Shown here: in pieces, positions 9,910 through 18,641 of the stretch
How the letters are laid out: each line of letters starts with the position of its first letter
Position numbering within the stretch: position 1 is the stretch's first letter
Assembly: GCA_964445815.1 (NCBI GenBank)
Contig: CAYULW010000005.1
Coordinates: forward strand, 1-64,000
Direction: 5' to 3'
Length of the DNA stretch: 64,000 nucleotides
From: CAYULW01 sp964445815
Lineage (GTDB): Bacteria > Bacteroidota > Bacteroidia > Flavobacteriales_E > Vicingaceae
Position numbers and translations under genes: made by a program
Notes under the pieces: model-generated
Databases searched by the model: none
Told to the model about the DNA's origin: nothing
The model's input: the letters and a program-made list of their open reading frames with translations, nothing else

Positions 9910-10752
9910 ATGAGAAATCGACTACTTTTCCTGATTTTATGTCCTTTGGCTTTGATGGCACAAGAGGAGCCAAAAAAAGTTTACAATACGTTTGATGACA
10001 CCAGAGTTATTAATGGCCATTCTGTAGAGACTTCGGAAGAAGGTCAAATGAAGTTTATCATTGGCCACCGTTTTGGTCGGGTTGATGGGGGCATACAAGA
10101 ACTGTATGGCTTAGATCAATCAACAATACGATTGGGCTTTGACTATGGCATTAGCGATGACATTACGATAGGAGTGGGACGAAGTTCTTTTGAAAAAACA
10201 TTAGATGGGTTTTTAAAAGTCAGGCTATTGCATCAAAAGGAGAGCAATGGTAGTCCGATAAGCATGACTTTTCTGAGTTCAGCAAACTATAAAACCTTAG
10301 AACATCAGGATCCGACCAGAGAAGATTTAGATAAAGTGAGGTGGGATTATGTGAATCAAGTTTTGATCGCACACAAGTTTTCTGATTTTGCTTCCATTCA
10401 ATTAATGCCTACGCACCTTCATAAAAATCTCGTGGTAAGTAAAGACGATGCCAATGATATTTTTTCTATAGGTTCGGCATTGCGCATACAATTAACAAAA
10501 ACAATATCGTTCAAAACAGAGTATTATTACAATTTGCCTGATCAACTTCCGGAAAATCGTAAAAATCCTCTTTCTATAGGGTTTGATATAGAAACCAAGC
10601 ACCATGTTTTTCAGCTGCACTTTTCCAATTCAACAGGCATGACAGAAAAATTCTTCATTGGAGACACGTTTCATGAATGGCAAGACGGAGGGTTTAAGTT
10701 CGGGTTTAACATTACCAGAGATTTTCAAATCAAAGGTAGAAAGTATAAATAA
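9910..10752 (+). CDS. DUF5777-type outer-membrane beta-barrel protein
   Basis: A 280-residue protein with signal peptide MRNRLLFLILCPLALMAQ, then FDDTRVINGHSVETSEEGQ and MKFIIGHRFGRV. Amphipathic beta-strands follow (IRLGFDYGISDDITIGVGRS; ISFKTEYYYNLP), ending DFQIKGRKYK. This matches the DUF5777 family as I recall it; function unknown, probably an outer-membrane barrel. The frame extends to a GTG at 9889 inside the previous gene, but ATG 9910 starts the signal peptide. Its place between two cytochrome genes suggests a shared redox or envelope task. Confidence 0.75.
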   Translation: MRNRLLFLILCPLALMAQEEPKKVYNTFDDTRVINGHSVETSEEGQMKFIIGHRFGRVDGGIQELYGLDQSTIRLGFDYGISDDITIGVGRSSFEKTLDGFLKVRLLHQKESNGSPISMTFLSSANYKTLEHQDPTREDLDKVRWDYVNQVLIAHKFSDFASIQLMPTHLHKNLVVSKDDANDIFSIGSALRIQLTKTISFKTEYYYNLPDQLPENRKNPLSIGFDIETKHHVFQLHFSNSTGMTEKFFIGDTFHEWQDGGFKFGFNITRDFQIKGRKYK

Positions 10753-10760
10753 GTCGAACC

Positions 10761-11783
10761 ATGAGACGATTAAGCCATAAATCAGGAGCAATACTTGTAT
10801 CAACGGTTTGTATGTTATGTGTTACCATGGCTTTGGTGACTCCTAAGCAAGCTTGGGATGATGCTACGCCATTATATACGATATTGGAAGACTTAGGTGA
10901 AACCTTACCGGCTCATGCGCCTAAAGAACATAATCGAGAAAAAATAAGGCAGGGGAAAGAGTTGGTTTTTGAAGGACGTACGATTGGACCAAATGGGAAG
11001 AAATCAAAATACATCAGTAAGTTTTATGTCTGTACAAGCTGTCATAATCCGATGAGAGAAGATCCTGATTTAAAAACGTTAGATCCGCAATCCAGATTGG
11101 AATATGCAGCTGAAAAAGGGCTAAAATTTTTACAGGGCAGTACATTTTACGGAATTGCTAATCGTGAGACCTGGTATAATGATGACTATGTGTTGAAATA
11201 TGGTGATTTGGTAAAACCTGCCAATCATAGTTTGGCAGAGGCCACTCAGTTATGTGCCAAGGTCTGTTCATCTGGAAGGTATCTGGAAGATTGGGAATTA
11301 GAGGCGATATTGGCCTATTATTGGAACAATCAAATTCAACTAGGGGACTTGGATTTAAGCACCGAAGAAAAGCAGAAAATTCTTTCTAAATCAGGTTCAA
11401 ACAAGGAGTTGGTTCAGTTAATCAAAAGCAAGTACGCACAAAAGTCTCCGGCTACATTTGGAGAGCTACCAAAAGATCATCAAAAGGGATATGGCATGAA
11501 GGGCGATCCCGAAAATGGACGTCTGATTTATGAATTAAGCTGTCAATCTTGTCATCAGGAACAAGGAGTAGCTGGAATGACGCTTGAACAAGACAAATTA
11601 ACTTTTCAGAAGTTTAAACGCAATCTGAATAAAAATACAGACTATAATATTTACAATATATCCAGACATGGTACTTATGCAGCCGAAGGCAAACCAAGAT
11701 ATATGCCTTTGTATCCGGAAGAGCGCATGAGTAATCAGCAACTCGAAGATTTAAAAGCCTACATTTTAGCACAAGCAAATTAG
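10761..11783 (+). CDS. Periplasmic diheme cytochrome c
   Basis: A 340-residue protein with an N-terminal hydrophobic export segment (GAILVSTVCMLCVTMALV) and two canonical heme motifs: CTSCH at residues 91-95 and CQSCH at 261-265. PRYMPLYP near the C-terminus offers an axial Met for the second heme. The tail (SNQQLEDLKAYILAQAN) is the usual last helix of a cytochrome c domain. It should move electrons in the periplasm; the partner and acceptor are not evident. It follows the DUF5777 gene by 8 bases, as third gene of the module. Most like c-type cytochromes of the SoxA/TsdA-like diheme shape, but I would not name one. Confidence 0.82.
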   Translation: MRRLSHKSGAILVSTVCMLCVTMALVTPKQAWDDATPLYTILEDLGETLPAHAPKEHNREKIRQGKELVFEGRTIGPNGKKSKYISKFYVCTSCHNPMREDPDLKTLDPQSRLEYAAEKGLKFLQGSTFYGIANRETWYNDDYVLKYGDLVKPANHSLAEATQLCAKVCSSGRYLEDWELEAILAYYWNNQIQLGDLDLSTEEKQKILSKSGSNKELVQLIKSKYAQKSPATFGELPKDHQKGYGMKGDPENGRLIYELSCQSCHQEQGVAGMTLEQDKLTFQKFKRNLNKNTDYNIYNISRHGTYAAEGKPRYMPLYPEERMSNQQLEDLKAYILAQAN

Positions 11784-11834
11784 CGTTCATTTGAAACATT
11801 TTTGATTTTGTTTGTTTAGTATGAAAAATAAAAG

Positions 11835-12527
11835 ATGAATTGGTCTCGAATTGATTTATTGCGAGAATTAAACAAAGTCAAGAAAAATCGCCCAACCAAG
11901 GGCATAATAGAAGAAGTGTATCAGATTTTGAATGAGGACCTTGAGAAAGAAAATGAGATCATTAATCGCATTTTTGAAGGCAATTCATCAATTGTAAAAT
12001 ATTTGAGTGAGCTGAATACCGGACAAGTTTTTGATTTGGCCCATATAAAAGAGCTTTGTGTGCGATTTCGCCTAAGGTTTTTAGATGCAAAATACTTTAA
12101 GGGGGAAATTCCATATGAAGCCATTCAAAAAATAAAACAGCTTGAAGAAGAGCTGGGTATTCAATTGAATAATTTTAAAATTATTGCACCGAAAGAACTC
12201 TTTGATTTGGAGGATAAAGACTCAGACCCAATGCTTTTTATACAATTGAGCAATAACAAGTTTTATTTTATTCATAAATGGGGGAGAGACATGACTTTAG
12301 GAAGAAGCCTTTTGGCTTTTCCTTTTCGTAACATAGAGACCATGTTTTTTACCCTTTTAGGTTTGGCGACCCTCTTTTCTTCAATAATACCAACGCCCAA
12401 TACGACCACATTTATTTTTCTGCTTGTACATTCGTTTATTGCACTGTGTGGTATTGCTTGCTTATTGGTTATGATGTTCAGAGAAAATTTCAGCAATGAA
12501 GAATGGGACTCTCAATATCTTTCCTAG
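11835..12527 (+). CDS. Conserved hypothetical protein with two C-terminal membrane helices
   Basis: A 230-residue protein without a signal peptide. The N-terminal part is charged and helical (IIEEVYQILNEDLEKENEI), followed by a conserved-looking patch LCVRFRLRFLDAKYFKGEIP. Two membrane helices come near the C-terminus (MFFTLLGLATLFSSII; FIFLLVHSFIALCGIACLLV), then a short acidic tail. It resembles a family I associate with Bacteroidota genomes but cannot name; function unknown. ATG 11835 is the first good start. Its 3' end overlaps the convergent DUF4197 gene by 4 bases. Confidence 0.65.
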   Translation: MNWSRIDLLRELNKVKKNRPTKGIIEEVYQILNEDLEKENEIINRIFEGNSSIVKYLSELNTGQVFDLAHIKELCVRFRLRFLDAKYFKGEIPYEAIQKIKQLEEELGIQLNNFKIIAPKELFDLEDKDSDPMLFIQLSNNKFYFIHKWGRDMTLGRSLLAFPFRNIETMFFTLLGLATLFSSIIPTPNTTTFIFLLVHSFIALCGIACLLVMMFRENFSNEEWDSQYLS

Positions 12528-13261
12528 TCTTCAGATTGCGAATCCGCATAGCCAAAAACTTTCTTAAGCAAACTAGTTGTACGTTCTAAAGGGTTTTCGC
12601 GTATTAAAGCTTCTTCTTTTGCGATTTGCAGGAATAAACCGTCCACCGCTTTTTCAGTAACATAAGCCGGCAAATCTTCATTCACCTGATTCACAAATGG
12701 AATTTTGTTATAAGTACCAATGATGTCTCCCCAATACTTTGTGGCATTGACCTTGTCTAAGGAGTTTTGAATCTTAGGCTGAAAAGCAGATTCTAAACCG
12801 GGACGTGTTTTGCGTATAAGGTAACCGGTAGCAGCTGTATCATTGCCAAAAAGGATGTTTTTAGCATCGGCAAAAGTCATTTCTTTAATCGCATTGATAA
12901 AAATGGGCTTCGCTTCAATGACAGCATCTTCTGCTGCAGCATTTAAGGTGCTAACCACTTGATCAACTTCAGATCCTAGCCCTAAATCTCTCAATCTGTT
13001 TTCCACTTTTTCCAAGTCCTGAGGAAATGGTATTTTCACCTGAGGATCATTTAGAAAGCCTCCGGTTTCATGCAATTGATTTACGCCTAAACTTGTGCCT
13101 TTAATTAAAGCCTCTTTCAGACCTGAAGCCATTTCCATTTGAGTGGGAATAATACTTTCTGTTCCAGTGGTTTGTTCAATATCTCTTAATACTTCATCAA
13201 GATTAGCACAAGCAGATAAACGTATGGAAAGAATAATAATAAACGCGACTTTGAAATTCAT
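12524..13261 (-). CDS. DUF4197 family lipoprotein
   Basis: A 245-residue protein with an export segment ending LSAC, so likely a lipoprotein. It carries the DUF4197 pattern: GLKEALIKGTSLGVNQLHE, then FLNDPQVKIPFP, FADAKNILFGNDTAATGYL and KYWGDIIGTYNKIPFVN. Members occur across Gram-negative bacteria; molecular function is unknown. It is transcribed alone and overlaps the opposite gene tail to tail. Confidence 0.88.
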   Translation of the reverse strand: MNFKVAFIIILSIRLSACANLDEVLRDIEQTTGTESIIPTQMEMASGLKEALIKGTSLGVNQLHETGGFLNDPQVKIPFPQDLEKVENRLRDLGLGSEVDQVVSTLNAAAEDAVIEAKPIFINAIKEMTFADAKNILFGNDTAATGYLIRKTRPGLESAFQPKIQNSLDKVNATKYWGDIIGTYNKIPFVNQVNEDLPAYVTEKAVDGLFLQIAKEEALIRENPLERTTSLLKKVFGYADSQSED

Positions 13262-13287
13262 AAGGTAGATTTAGTCGCACAAAGGTG

Positions 13288-13620
13288 CTAAATAATCCAA
13301 TAGAAAATGGCATTGATTACTGCCAATACAACACTATACAATAGAGCCCATCCAAAGTTTTTAACCTCAAAACCGGTCAATAACCTATCGACAAGTAAAA
13401 TCATCAGTGCATCAATGACAAATAAAAATAAGCCAAGTGTTAATATGGTTGCAGGTATGGTAAGAAAAATTAGTATTGGCTTAAGTGTAGCATTAACGAG
13501 TCCGATAATTGCCGCAACCAAAAGTGCACTTAAAAAATTCTTGACTTTAACCCCTTCGAGAAATTTTGCTCCAAGAAAAACAGCTAAAGCATTGATCAAT
13601 AATTTAAAAGCTAAACTCAT
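13288..13620 (-). CDS. YvlD-like small membrane protein (PF04020, superfamily IV 4 TMS)
   Basis: A 110-residue protein of four hydrophobic helices with the family pattern of two similar halves: FLEGVKVKNFLSALLVAAII and LLTGFEVKNFGWALLYSVVL. LVNATLKPILIFLTIPATI lies between them. Databases often call these phage holin family proteins, but there is no phage context and the role is unknown. An open frame on the opposite strand (13307-13633) is its shadow. Confidence 0.87.
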   Translation of the reverse strand: MSLAFKLLINALAVFLGAKFLEGVKVKNFLSALLVAAIIGLVNATLKPILIFLTIPATILTLGLFLFVIDALMILLVDRLLTGFEVKNFGWALLYSVVLAVINAIFYWII

Positions 13621-13705
13621 AACCTCAATTTGAGGAATGAAGGTAGCAAAGAATTATCAACTTTGACCGTTTTAAACGAATTTTATCTTGGAATTAGCCT
13701 TAAGC

Positions 13706-15013
13706 CTATTCTTTAGGAATTAGTCTTTCCCAAAGCAGTTTACCTTGGGCATCAAAACAACTAATACTGAGCAAACGTTCTTCAAAAGATCCTTTAAGAT
13801 GCAACAGTCCAAAATTTTGTGTTGGTACATGAGTGCCTTCTACTCTCAAAGTATTGTCTTCATCATGCGTGTCATAGGCTGTTGAACTTAATGGTGAACA
13901 AGTGAAATCGTAAATGCTAATTCCTGATTCGGTCTTTAGTTTTGAAAGCTCTGTTTTATGGCGATCACCACTTAAGAATATCACGTTTTTTATGCCTTCT
14001 TTGTCAATGAGGTCAATGATTTTCTGACGTTCTTCTGCAAAGGTGGCATGGTTCTCATGCACAGCTGCATTGCTCACAAATTGTCCTCCTATCGCCACAA
14101 ATTTAAAAGTTGCTTTACTGTTTACTAATGCATCAATTAACCATTCAATTTGGTCTGAGCCAAGAATAAAGCGTTTACCTGTTTTGCGTTTATTGGGTGT
14201 TCTGAAGTAACGGTTATCCAATAAAAAAAAGTCGGCGTCATTATAACTGAATTGGGAAGTAATGCCACCTTTATCATTGATCCCATAATTTTGGTTTCCC
14301 CAAAACAATTGAAAGGCTTTTAGGGTGAGGTCTTTATTGATAAAACTTCGGTCGGCATCATTGGAGCCAAAGTCATGATCGTCCCAAATGGCATAATGGT
14401 GCATTGATGACCACAAGTTTTGAATTTCAGGCATGGATTTAAAGTGCGAATAACGATAGAAGATTCCACTTTGACTGCTCCAATCGGGCTCTCTTAAATA
14501 GATATTATCCCCTAACCAAAGCATGAAATCAGATTCCGTTTTGGCAATTTCTTCAAAGATGCCATTACCTTGTCCATATGGTTTTCCGGGGCGATCGTAT
14601 TTAGCATCATTGGTATAGGCGCAAGATCCTGTTGCAAATGAAAAGTCAGGAGGGTCTTCTCGATGTTGCCATAGCTTTTGGGTAGTAAAGTTTCCTGAAC
14701 CAGCAATTTTGTTGCTTCCATCGAGATAAATTGAGAAGTTGTACTTTGTTCCAGGCTCTAAATCCGTAGCAATTAATTTAGCAGTATAAGCCATATTCTT
14801 TGATGTGGCTACAGAAATACTATCGCTTATACCATTGCTATTTTTCCATGTCATTTTAACTTTTTGTGCTTTTTCTGTTTGCACCCATACCAGTACCTCT
14901 TTCATGGTATTATAACCCAACATAGGACCCGATTGGATTTGACTGTATAGACTTGCAAAAGTTAAGGATAGAGTGAAAGTAAGAAAGAAATAAAGCAGTT
15001 TAAGTTTGTTCAT
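13706..15013 (-). CDS. PhoD-like alkaline phosphatase/phosphodiesterase
   Basis: A 435-residue exported enzyme (signal peptide ending ASLYSQ). A fibronectin-like N-terminal domain is followed by a PhoD metallophosphatase domain: FATGSCAYTND, FMLWLGDNIYLREPDW, YAIWDDHDFGSNDAD, LLDNRYFRTP and VIFLSGDRHKTEL. These supply the metal-binding Asp, Asn and His residues. PhoD enzymes release phosphate from phosphomono- and diesters outside the cytoplasm. Its start overlaps the antiporter gene by 14 bases, so the two are translationally coupled as the end of a three-gene minus-strand operon (from 17137). Confidence 0.9.
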   Translation of the reverse strand: MNKLKLLYFFLTFTLSLTFASLYSQIQSGPMLGYNTMKEVLVWVQTEKAQKVKMTWKNSNGISDSISVATSKNMAYTAKLIATDLEPGTKYNFSIYLDGSNKIAGSGNFTTQKLWQHREDPPDFSFATGSCAYTNDAKYDRPGKPYGQGNGIFEEIAKTESDFMLWLGDNIYLREPDWSSQSGIFYRYSHFKSMPEIQNLWSSMHHYAIWDDHDFGSNDADRSFINKDLTLKAFQLFWGNQNYGINDKGGITSQFSYNDADFFLLDNRYFRTPNKRKTGKRFILGSDQIEWLIDALVNSKATFKFVAIGGQFVSNAAVHENHATFAEERQKIIDLIDKEGIKNVIFLSGDRHKTELSKLKTESGISIYDFTCSPLSSTAYDTHDEDNTLRVEGTHVPTQNFGLLHLKGSFEERLLSISCFDAQGKLLWERLIPKE

Positions 15014-16307
15014 CAGGAATAATATTGTTTTCGTCTTCAGAAGGAGCTATGGGTGTGTCTGCTAGTAATGTTTCTTCCGTTTCTTCTTTATAGATAAACG
15101 ACATGTCTTTTATCGGTATTACTTTTTTACCGCTAGCCACTAAAGCAGCTGCCATAATCAGACTGGAGATAATAATGGCGTATAGCAGTATGCCCGAGTT
15201 AAATGCGGGGTCTTTGTATTCTACAGGAATGGCAAAAAACAATAAAATGGTAATTAAACCTCTGGGAGCCAGATAGACTTGAGGAAAAATATCTTTTTGA
15301 ATAAATGCCTTAATAAAGATAAAGCGAACAAGATATAAAGCGCCCAAGATACAGAAGCTGATCAATCCGACTTCAAGATTAACAAGGCTACTAAGTGTGA
15401 TAGAAATACCAAATAGGACAAAGAAAAATGTTCTGACTACAAATGCAGATTCTATGGTCACCAAATGAAAGTCTTTTAACACCTCTTTGACCTTATCTTC
15501 TTGTGTCCATTTTTTGAGAAAACCTCTGAAAAATAATTTATGATTATTGAGTACCAGGCCGAAAATGAGAATAATCAGTAAAGAGGAAAGATGGAAAAGT
15601 TTACCCACCGAGTAAAGAATTAATAACACGGCAATTAGCATAAAGAGTTTGACATGAGAGGTCATTTTTTGAAATACTAGCACGAGTCCATAACTGATTA
15701 CTATCGATAAAACAATGGTGATCGTAATGTTACCAACCACATCCATCACCACAACTTTGGCAGTGTCAGCTTCTGCGTTACCGATAAGAAAGTAAAAAAG
15801 CATAATGCCCAGAATATCGGAAAAGGTGCCTTCATAGACCATGAATTCTTTCTTTTTCTCCGGCAAACCACCAACTGAAGGAATAATGATCGCACTGCTC
15901 ATAATAGAGAGCGGTACGGCATAAATGAGAGCGGTAAACAAGTCCGGAATAATAAAGAAGTGAATAATGTATGCGCAAGCTGCGGCTGAAAATATCAACG
16001 ATAAAAGGGCAACGGAAAATGACTTCCAGATGATGGGCCATTTTTCTTTGGTGAGATGCAAATCAAGTGCAGCTTCAAGAACAATCATGATTAAACCAAC
16101 AATACCAAGAATTTCAAGTACATTGAACAATAAGTCTCCGGTCGATAAACCCATTGCCTTGAGACCTTGCTTGATCAAAATGCCCAGGACAATTAACATC
16201 AAGACAGAAGGAACATTGGTTTTTTGTGAAATGACATTAAAAAAATAGGAAACGATAATGATGATACTTACACCAATAATTGCGGTATAGGGGCTAATTA
16301 CATCCAT
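15000..16307 (-). CDS. Cation/proton antiporter (CPA superfamily)
   Basis: A 435-residue integral membrane protein with about 12 hydrophobic helices. The N-terminal NhaP/Kef-type segment VPSVLMLIVLGILIKQGL and the core segment IPSVGGLPEKKKEFMVYEGTFSDILG fit monovalent cation:proton antiporters. The second carries acidic residues where the family has its ion-binding site. The C-terminal tail (about 40 residues, acidic) is cytoplasmic. It would exchange Na+ or K+ for H+; ion selectivity cannot be read here. It overlaps the upstream 279-residue gene by 10 bases and the PhoD gene by 14. Confidence 0.85.
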   Translation of the reverse strand: MDVISPYTAIIGVSIIIIVSYFFNVISQKTNVPSVLMLIVLGILIKQGLKAMGLSTGDLLFNVLEILGIVGLIMIVLEAALDLHLTKEKWPIIWKSFSVALLSLIFSAAACAYIIHFFIIPDLFTALIYAVPLSIMSSAIIIPSVGGLPEKKKEFMVYEGTFSDILGIMLFYFLIGNAEADTAKVVVMDVVGNITITIVLSIVISYGLVLVFQKMTSHVKLFMLIAVLLILYSVGKLFHLSSLLIILIFGLVLNNHKLFFRGFLKKWTQEDKVKEVLKDFHLVTIESAFVVRTFFFVLFGISITLSSLVNLEVGLISFCILGALYLVRFIFIKAFIQKDIFPQVYLAPRGLITILLFFAIPVEYKDPAFNSGILLYAIIISSLIMAAALVASGKKVIPIKDMSFIYKEETEETLLADTPIAPSEDENNIIPDEQT

Positions 16308-17137
16308 TTCTTCAAGCTGCTTTTAATGCCTTTATCTTGTTCTTCTTCAGGAGGAAATAAATCCTCATAAATTTGCCTAGCCAAGATAGGGAAATAGCTT
16401 TTAATAATTACATTGATGTCATTCTCGGTAGAAGGGAAGGTTGTTCGGGAGATGCCTGTGGATAATATTTCTCCATTGAGATGATACAACGTGTAATGCA
16501 GCTTAATTTCCCGTGTATAGTTCATGTTTTGCATGGCTATTGCATCCTCATAATTGGTTCTGATATCCAATTCATTGACAAATAAAAAGTATTTGTTGTT
16601 AAACTTTGAATTCAAGCTGTCAAGTACTTTTGGGCTTTTGACAATGGCTTTCATGTAGCGCTCTCTATCATCTCTGCGGCTTACAACTTCTCCATTCTTG
16701 ATGCTTGCTCCCTGATACGAGTCGTCCTCCTTTTTTTTCAGCTTTGATTTGAGTTGCTCAACCTTCGTCTTTTCTTCCGTTTTTGACACTAACTCATATT
16801 CCAGCTTTCGATTCTGAAAAACATAAGCCAAATCTGTTTCAGCTTCTTCGTCCTCAAGTAAATAAAATGAACTCACATCACATTTTTCTTGAAAGGCGTA
16901 TAAAATACTTTGATCAACTGCAGAGGTGAATCGTCTTAAAATTTCTGCTGAACTTATATTGTTAGTTTCTGCCAGTTGGCGGTTGATGTCAGTAATATAC
17001 ATTTGGCTTTCAAAGGGAATGAGTAAAAGCGACTGTTGGTTTAAGTTGATGGGTTCATCTGTAAAACGAAGAGTTGAATGCTGTGAAACGGCCACAAAGC
17101 TTAATAATGAAAGCCATATAAACGTTAAGTTTTTCAT
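16298..17137 (-). CDS. Exported hypothetical protein
   Basis: A 279-residue protein with a clear signal peptide (LTFIWLSLLSFVAVS). The mature part has LLLIPFESQMYITDINRQL, a lysine-rich helical middle (about residues 118-142), then a beta-rich region (YFLFVNELDIRTNYED; REIKLHYTLYHLNGEILS), ending with a charged tail. I do not recognise a named domain. The LIPF...MY start resembles lipoproteins that gather around envelope-stress or LptE-like genes, but that is only an impression. It is the first gene of the operon with the antiporter and PhoD. Confidence 0.6.
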   Translation of the reverse strand: MKNLTFIWLSLLSFVAVSQHSTLRFTDEPINLNQQSLLLIPFESQMYITDINRQLAETNNISSAEILRRFTSAVDQSILYAFQEKCDVSSFYLLEDEEAETDLAYVFQNRKLEYELVSKTEEKTKVEQLKSKLKKKEDDSYQGASIKNGEVVSRRDDRERYMKAIVKSPKVLDSLNSKFNNKYFLFVNELDIRTNYEDAIAMQNMNYTREIKLHYTLYHLNGEILSTGISRTTFPSTENDINVIIKSYFPILARQIYEDLFPPEEEQDKGIKSSLKKWM

Positions 17138-17256
17138 CGGTTACCTATTTTGAATAAAATTAGAACTGCTGAGTAGAGATTTTTATGTGAAAGTGTTGAA
17201 TTAGGCACAAAGGACTGTTAACAACACTCACATAAATTAGAGAGTGCTTTTTCTAA

Positions 17257-18582
17257 TTAGTTGCCGTTTATCCAGCGTAAAACATCATTTCCATTGGCCA
17301 GTAGCATTAATGCTAACAACAGAATGATTCCCGCTATTTGGGCATATTCTAAAACCTTATCATGAGGTTTTCTTCCAGTAATGATTTCATAAAGTAAAAA
17401 CATCACGTGTCCCCCGTCTAAGGCAGGTATGGGAAGAATGTTCATGATGGCAAGTATAATTGATAAGAAGGCAGTGAAGCTCCAGAAACGCTCCCAATCC
17501 CACTTTGGAGCAAAGGCCTTAGCAATTGTTCCAAAACCTCCAAGTGACTTATAAGCTTCAGTTTCCGGATTAAAGATCAATTTCATCTGCTGAATGTAAT
17601 TGTCAAAAGAATCATAGGCTTTATGAATGCCAGCAGGAATGGATTCAATTAGTCCGAACTTTTCTATTTTAACAGTTAATTGCTCATTTGGAGGAATTAT
17701 TCCAAATCCTAGCTTTCCCGCTCCTGTTACTGTAGCATTTAAATCTACCTTGGTATTATTTCGGAGTACACTTAGAACAACATCTTTCCCCTTGAACTCT
17801 GCAAGAATGTGCACTACATCTTGAAAAAATGGAGTTGGTCTCGATTCTATAGCAATGATTTTATCTCCCTTCATCAAGCCTGCAGCTTCAGCATTGGAAC
17901 CTACATCAACGGCATCTATAATGGGAATAACAGCGGGTTGTATAAACTGTTTTTGTTCTTTAATAATTCTGGCTTTACTACTTGCAGGAATGTCCACGAA
18001 AGCTTTCTGTCCATCTCGGTTGACCTCTATTGCACCATTTTCCTCAAATAAAATTTTGAGCGGAATGTCGCTGAATTTTTCTATTTTTTCTCCACCTACA
18101 CTGATGATTTTATCGCCACTTTTCAAGCCCATCTCTTGAGCTGAAGAGTCGGCATAAATACCATACTTTAATCCGTCAGTAGGAATGTATTCATTCCCCC
18201 AAACGAATAGTACCATGGTATAAATGGCCATACCTAGAAAAACATTCACGGTTACCCCACCAATCATTATAATGAGACGTTGCCATGCCGGTTTTGAGCG
18301 AAATTCCCATGGTTGTGGAGGTTGCTTCATTTGCTCTTTATCCATTGACTCGTCAATCATTCCGGAAATTTTTACATAGCCACCTAGAGGTAACCAACCG
18401 ACACCATATTCTGTCTCTCCTCTTTTGAACTTGAACAATGAAAACCAAGGGTCGAAAAAGAGGTAGAACTTTTCTACTCTTGTCTTGAATAGCTTTGCAG
18501 GAATAAAATGCCCTAATTCATGCAGAATGACAAGGATAGATAAGCTAAGAATAAGTTGAGTAACGCGGATTAAAATTTCCAT
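17257..18582 (-). CDS. rseP: RIP metalloprotease RseP (site-2 protease)
   Basis: A 441-residue inner-membrane zinc protease. The first helix carries VILHELGHFIPAKLF (HExxH), and the later helix NILPIPALDGGHVMFLLYEI carries the LDG metal-ligand motif. Between them are two PDZ domains (about residues 125-290), with MGLKSGDKIISVGG and AGLMKGDKIIAIESR. RseP cleaves membrane-spanning substrates such as anti-sigma factors and remnant signal peptides. It lies 59 bases downstream of dxr on the same strand, a common pairing. A 119-base gap to the next gene shows no convincing structure. Confidence 0.95.
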   Translation of the reverse strand: MEILIRVTQLILSLSILVILHELGHFIPAKLFKTRVEKFYLFFDPWFSLFKFKRGETEYGVGWLPLGGYVKISGMIDESMDKEQMKQPPQPWEFRSKPAWQRLIIMIGGVTVNVFLGMAIYTMVLFVWGNEYIPTDGLKYGIYADSSAQEMGLKSGDKIISVGGEKIEKFSDIPLKILFEENGAIEVNRDGQKAFVDIPASSKARIIKEQKQFIQPAVIPIIDAVDVGSNAEAAGLMKGDKIIAIESRPTPFFQDVVHILAEFKGKDVVLSVLRNNTKVDLNATVTGAGKLGFGIIPPNEQLTVKIEKFGLIESIPAGIHKAYDSFDNYIQQMKLIFNPETEAYKSLGGFGTIAKAFAPKWDWERFWSFTAFLSIILAIMNILPIPALDGGHVMFLLYEIITGRKPHDKVLEYAQIAGIILLLALMLLANGNDVLRWINGN

Positions 18583-18641
18583 TCAAAATAATTATCGTGC
18601 GAAATTAAGGATTCTAAGCCCTCTTTCTTGAAGCATAAACA

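Noticed and set aside
13288..13620. Phage holin as sign of a prophage
   Set aside because: The family name is historical; no other phage gene is nearby.
13307..13633. 108-codon plus-strand frame
   Set aside because: Mirror of the four-helix PF04020 gene; its residues show no domain.
17138..17256. Possible hairpin downstream of rseP
   Set aside because: Only short imperfect AT-rich arms; not better than expected in such a sequence.
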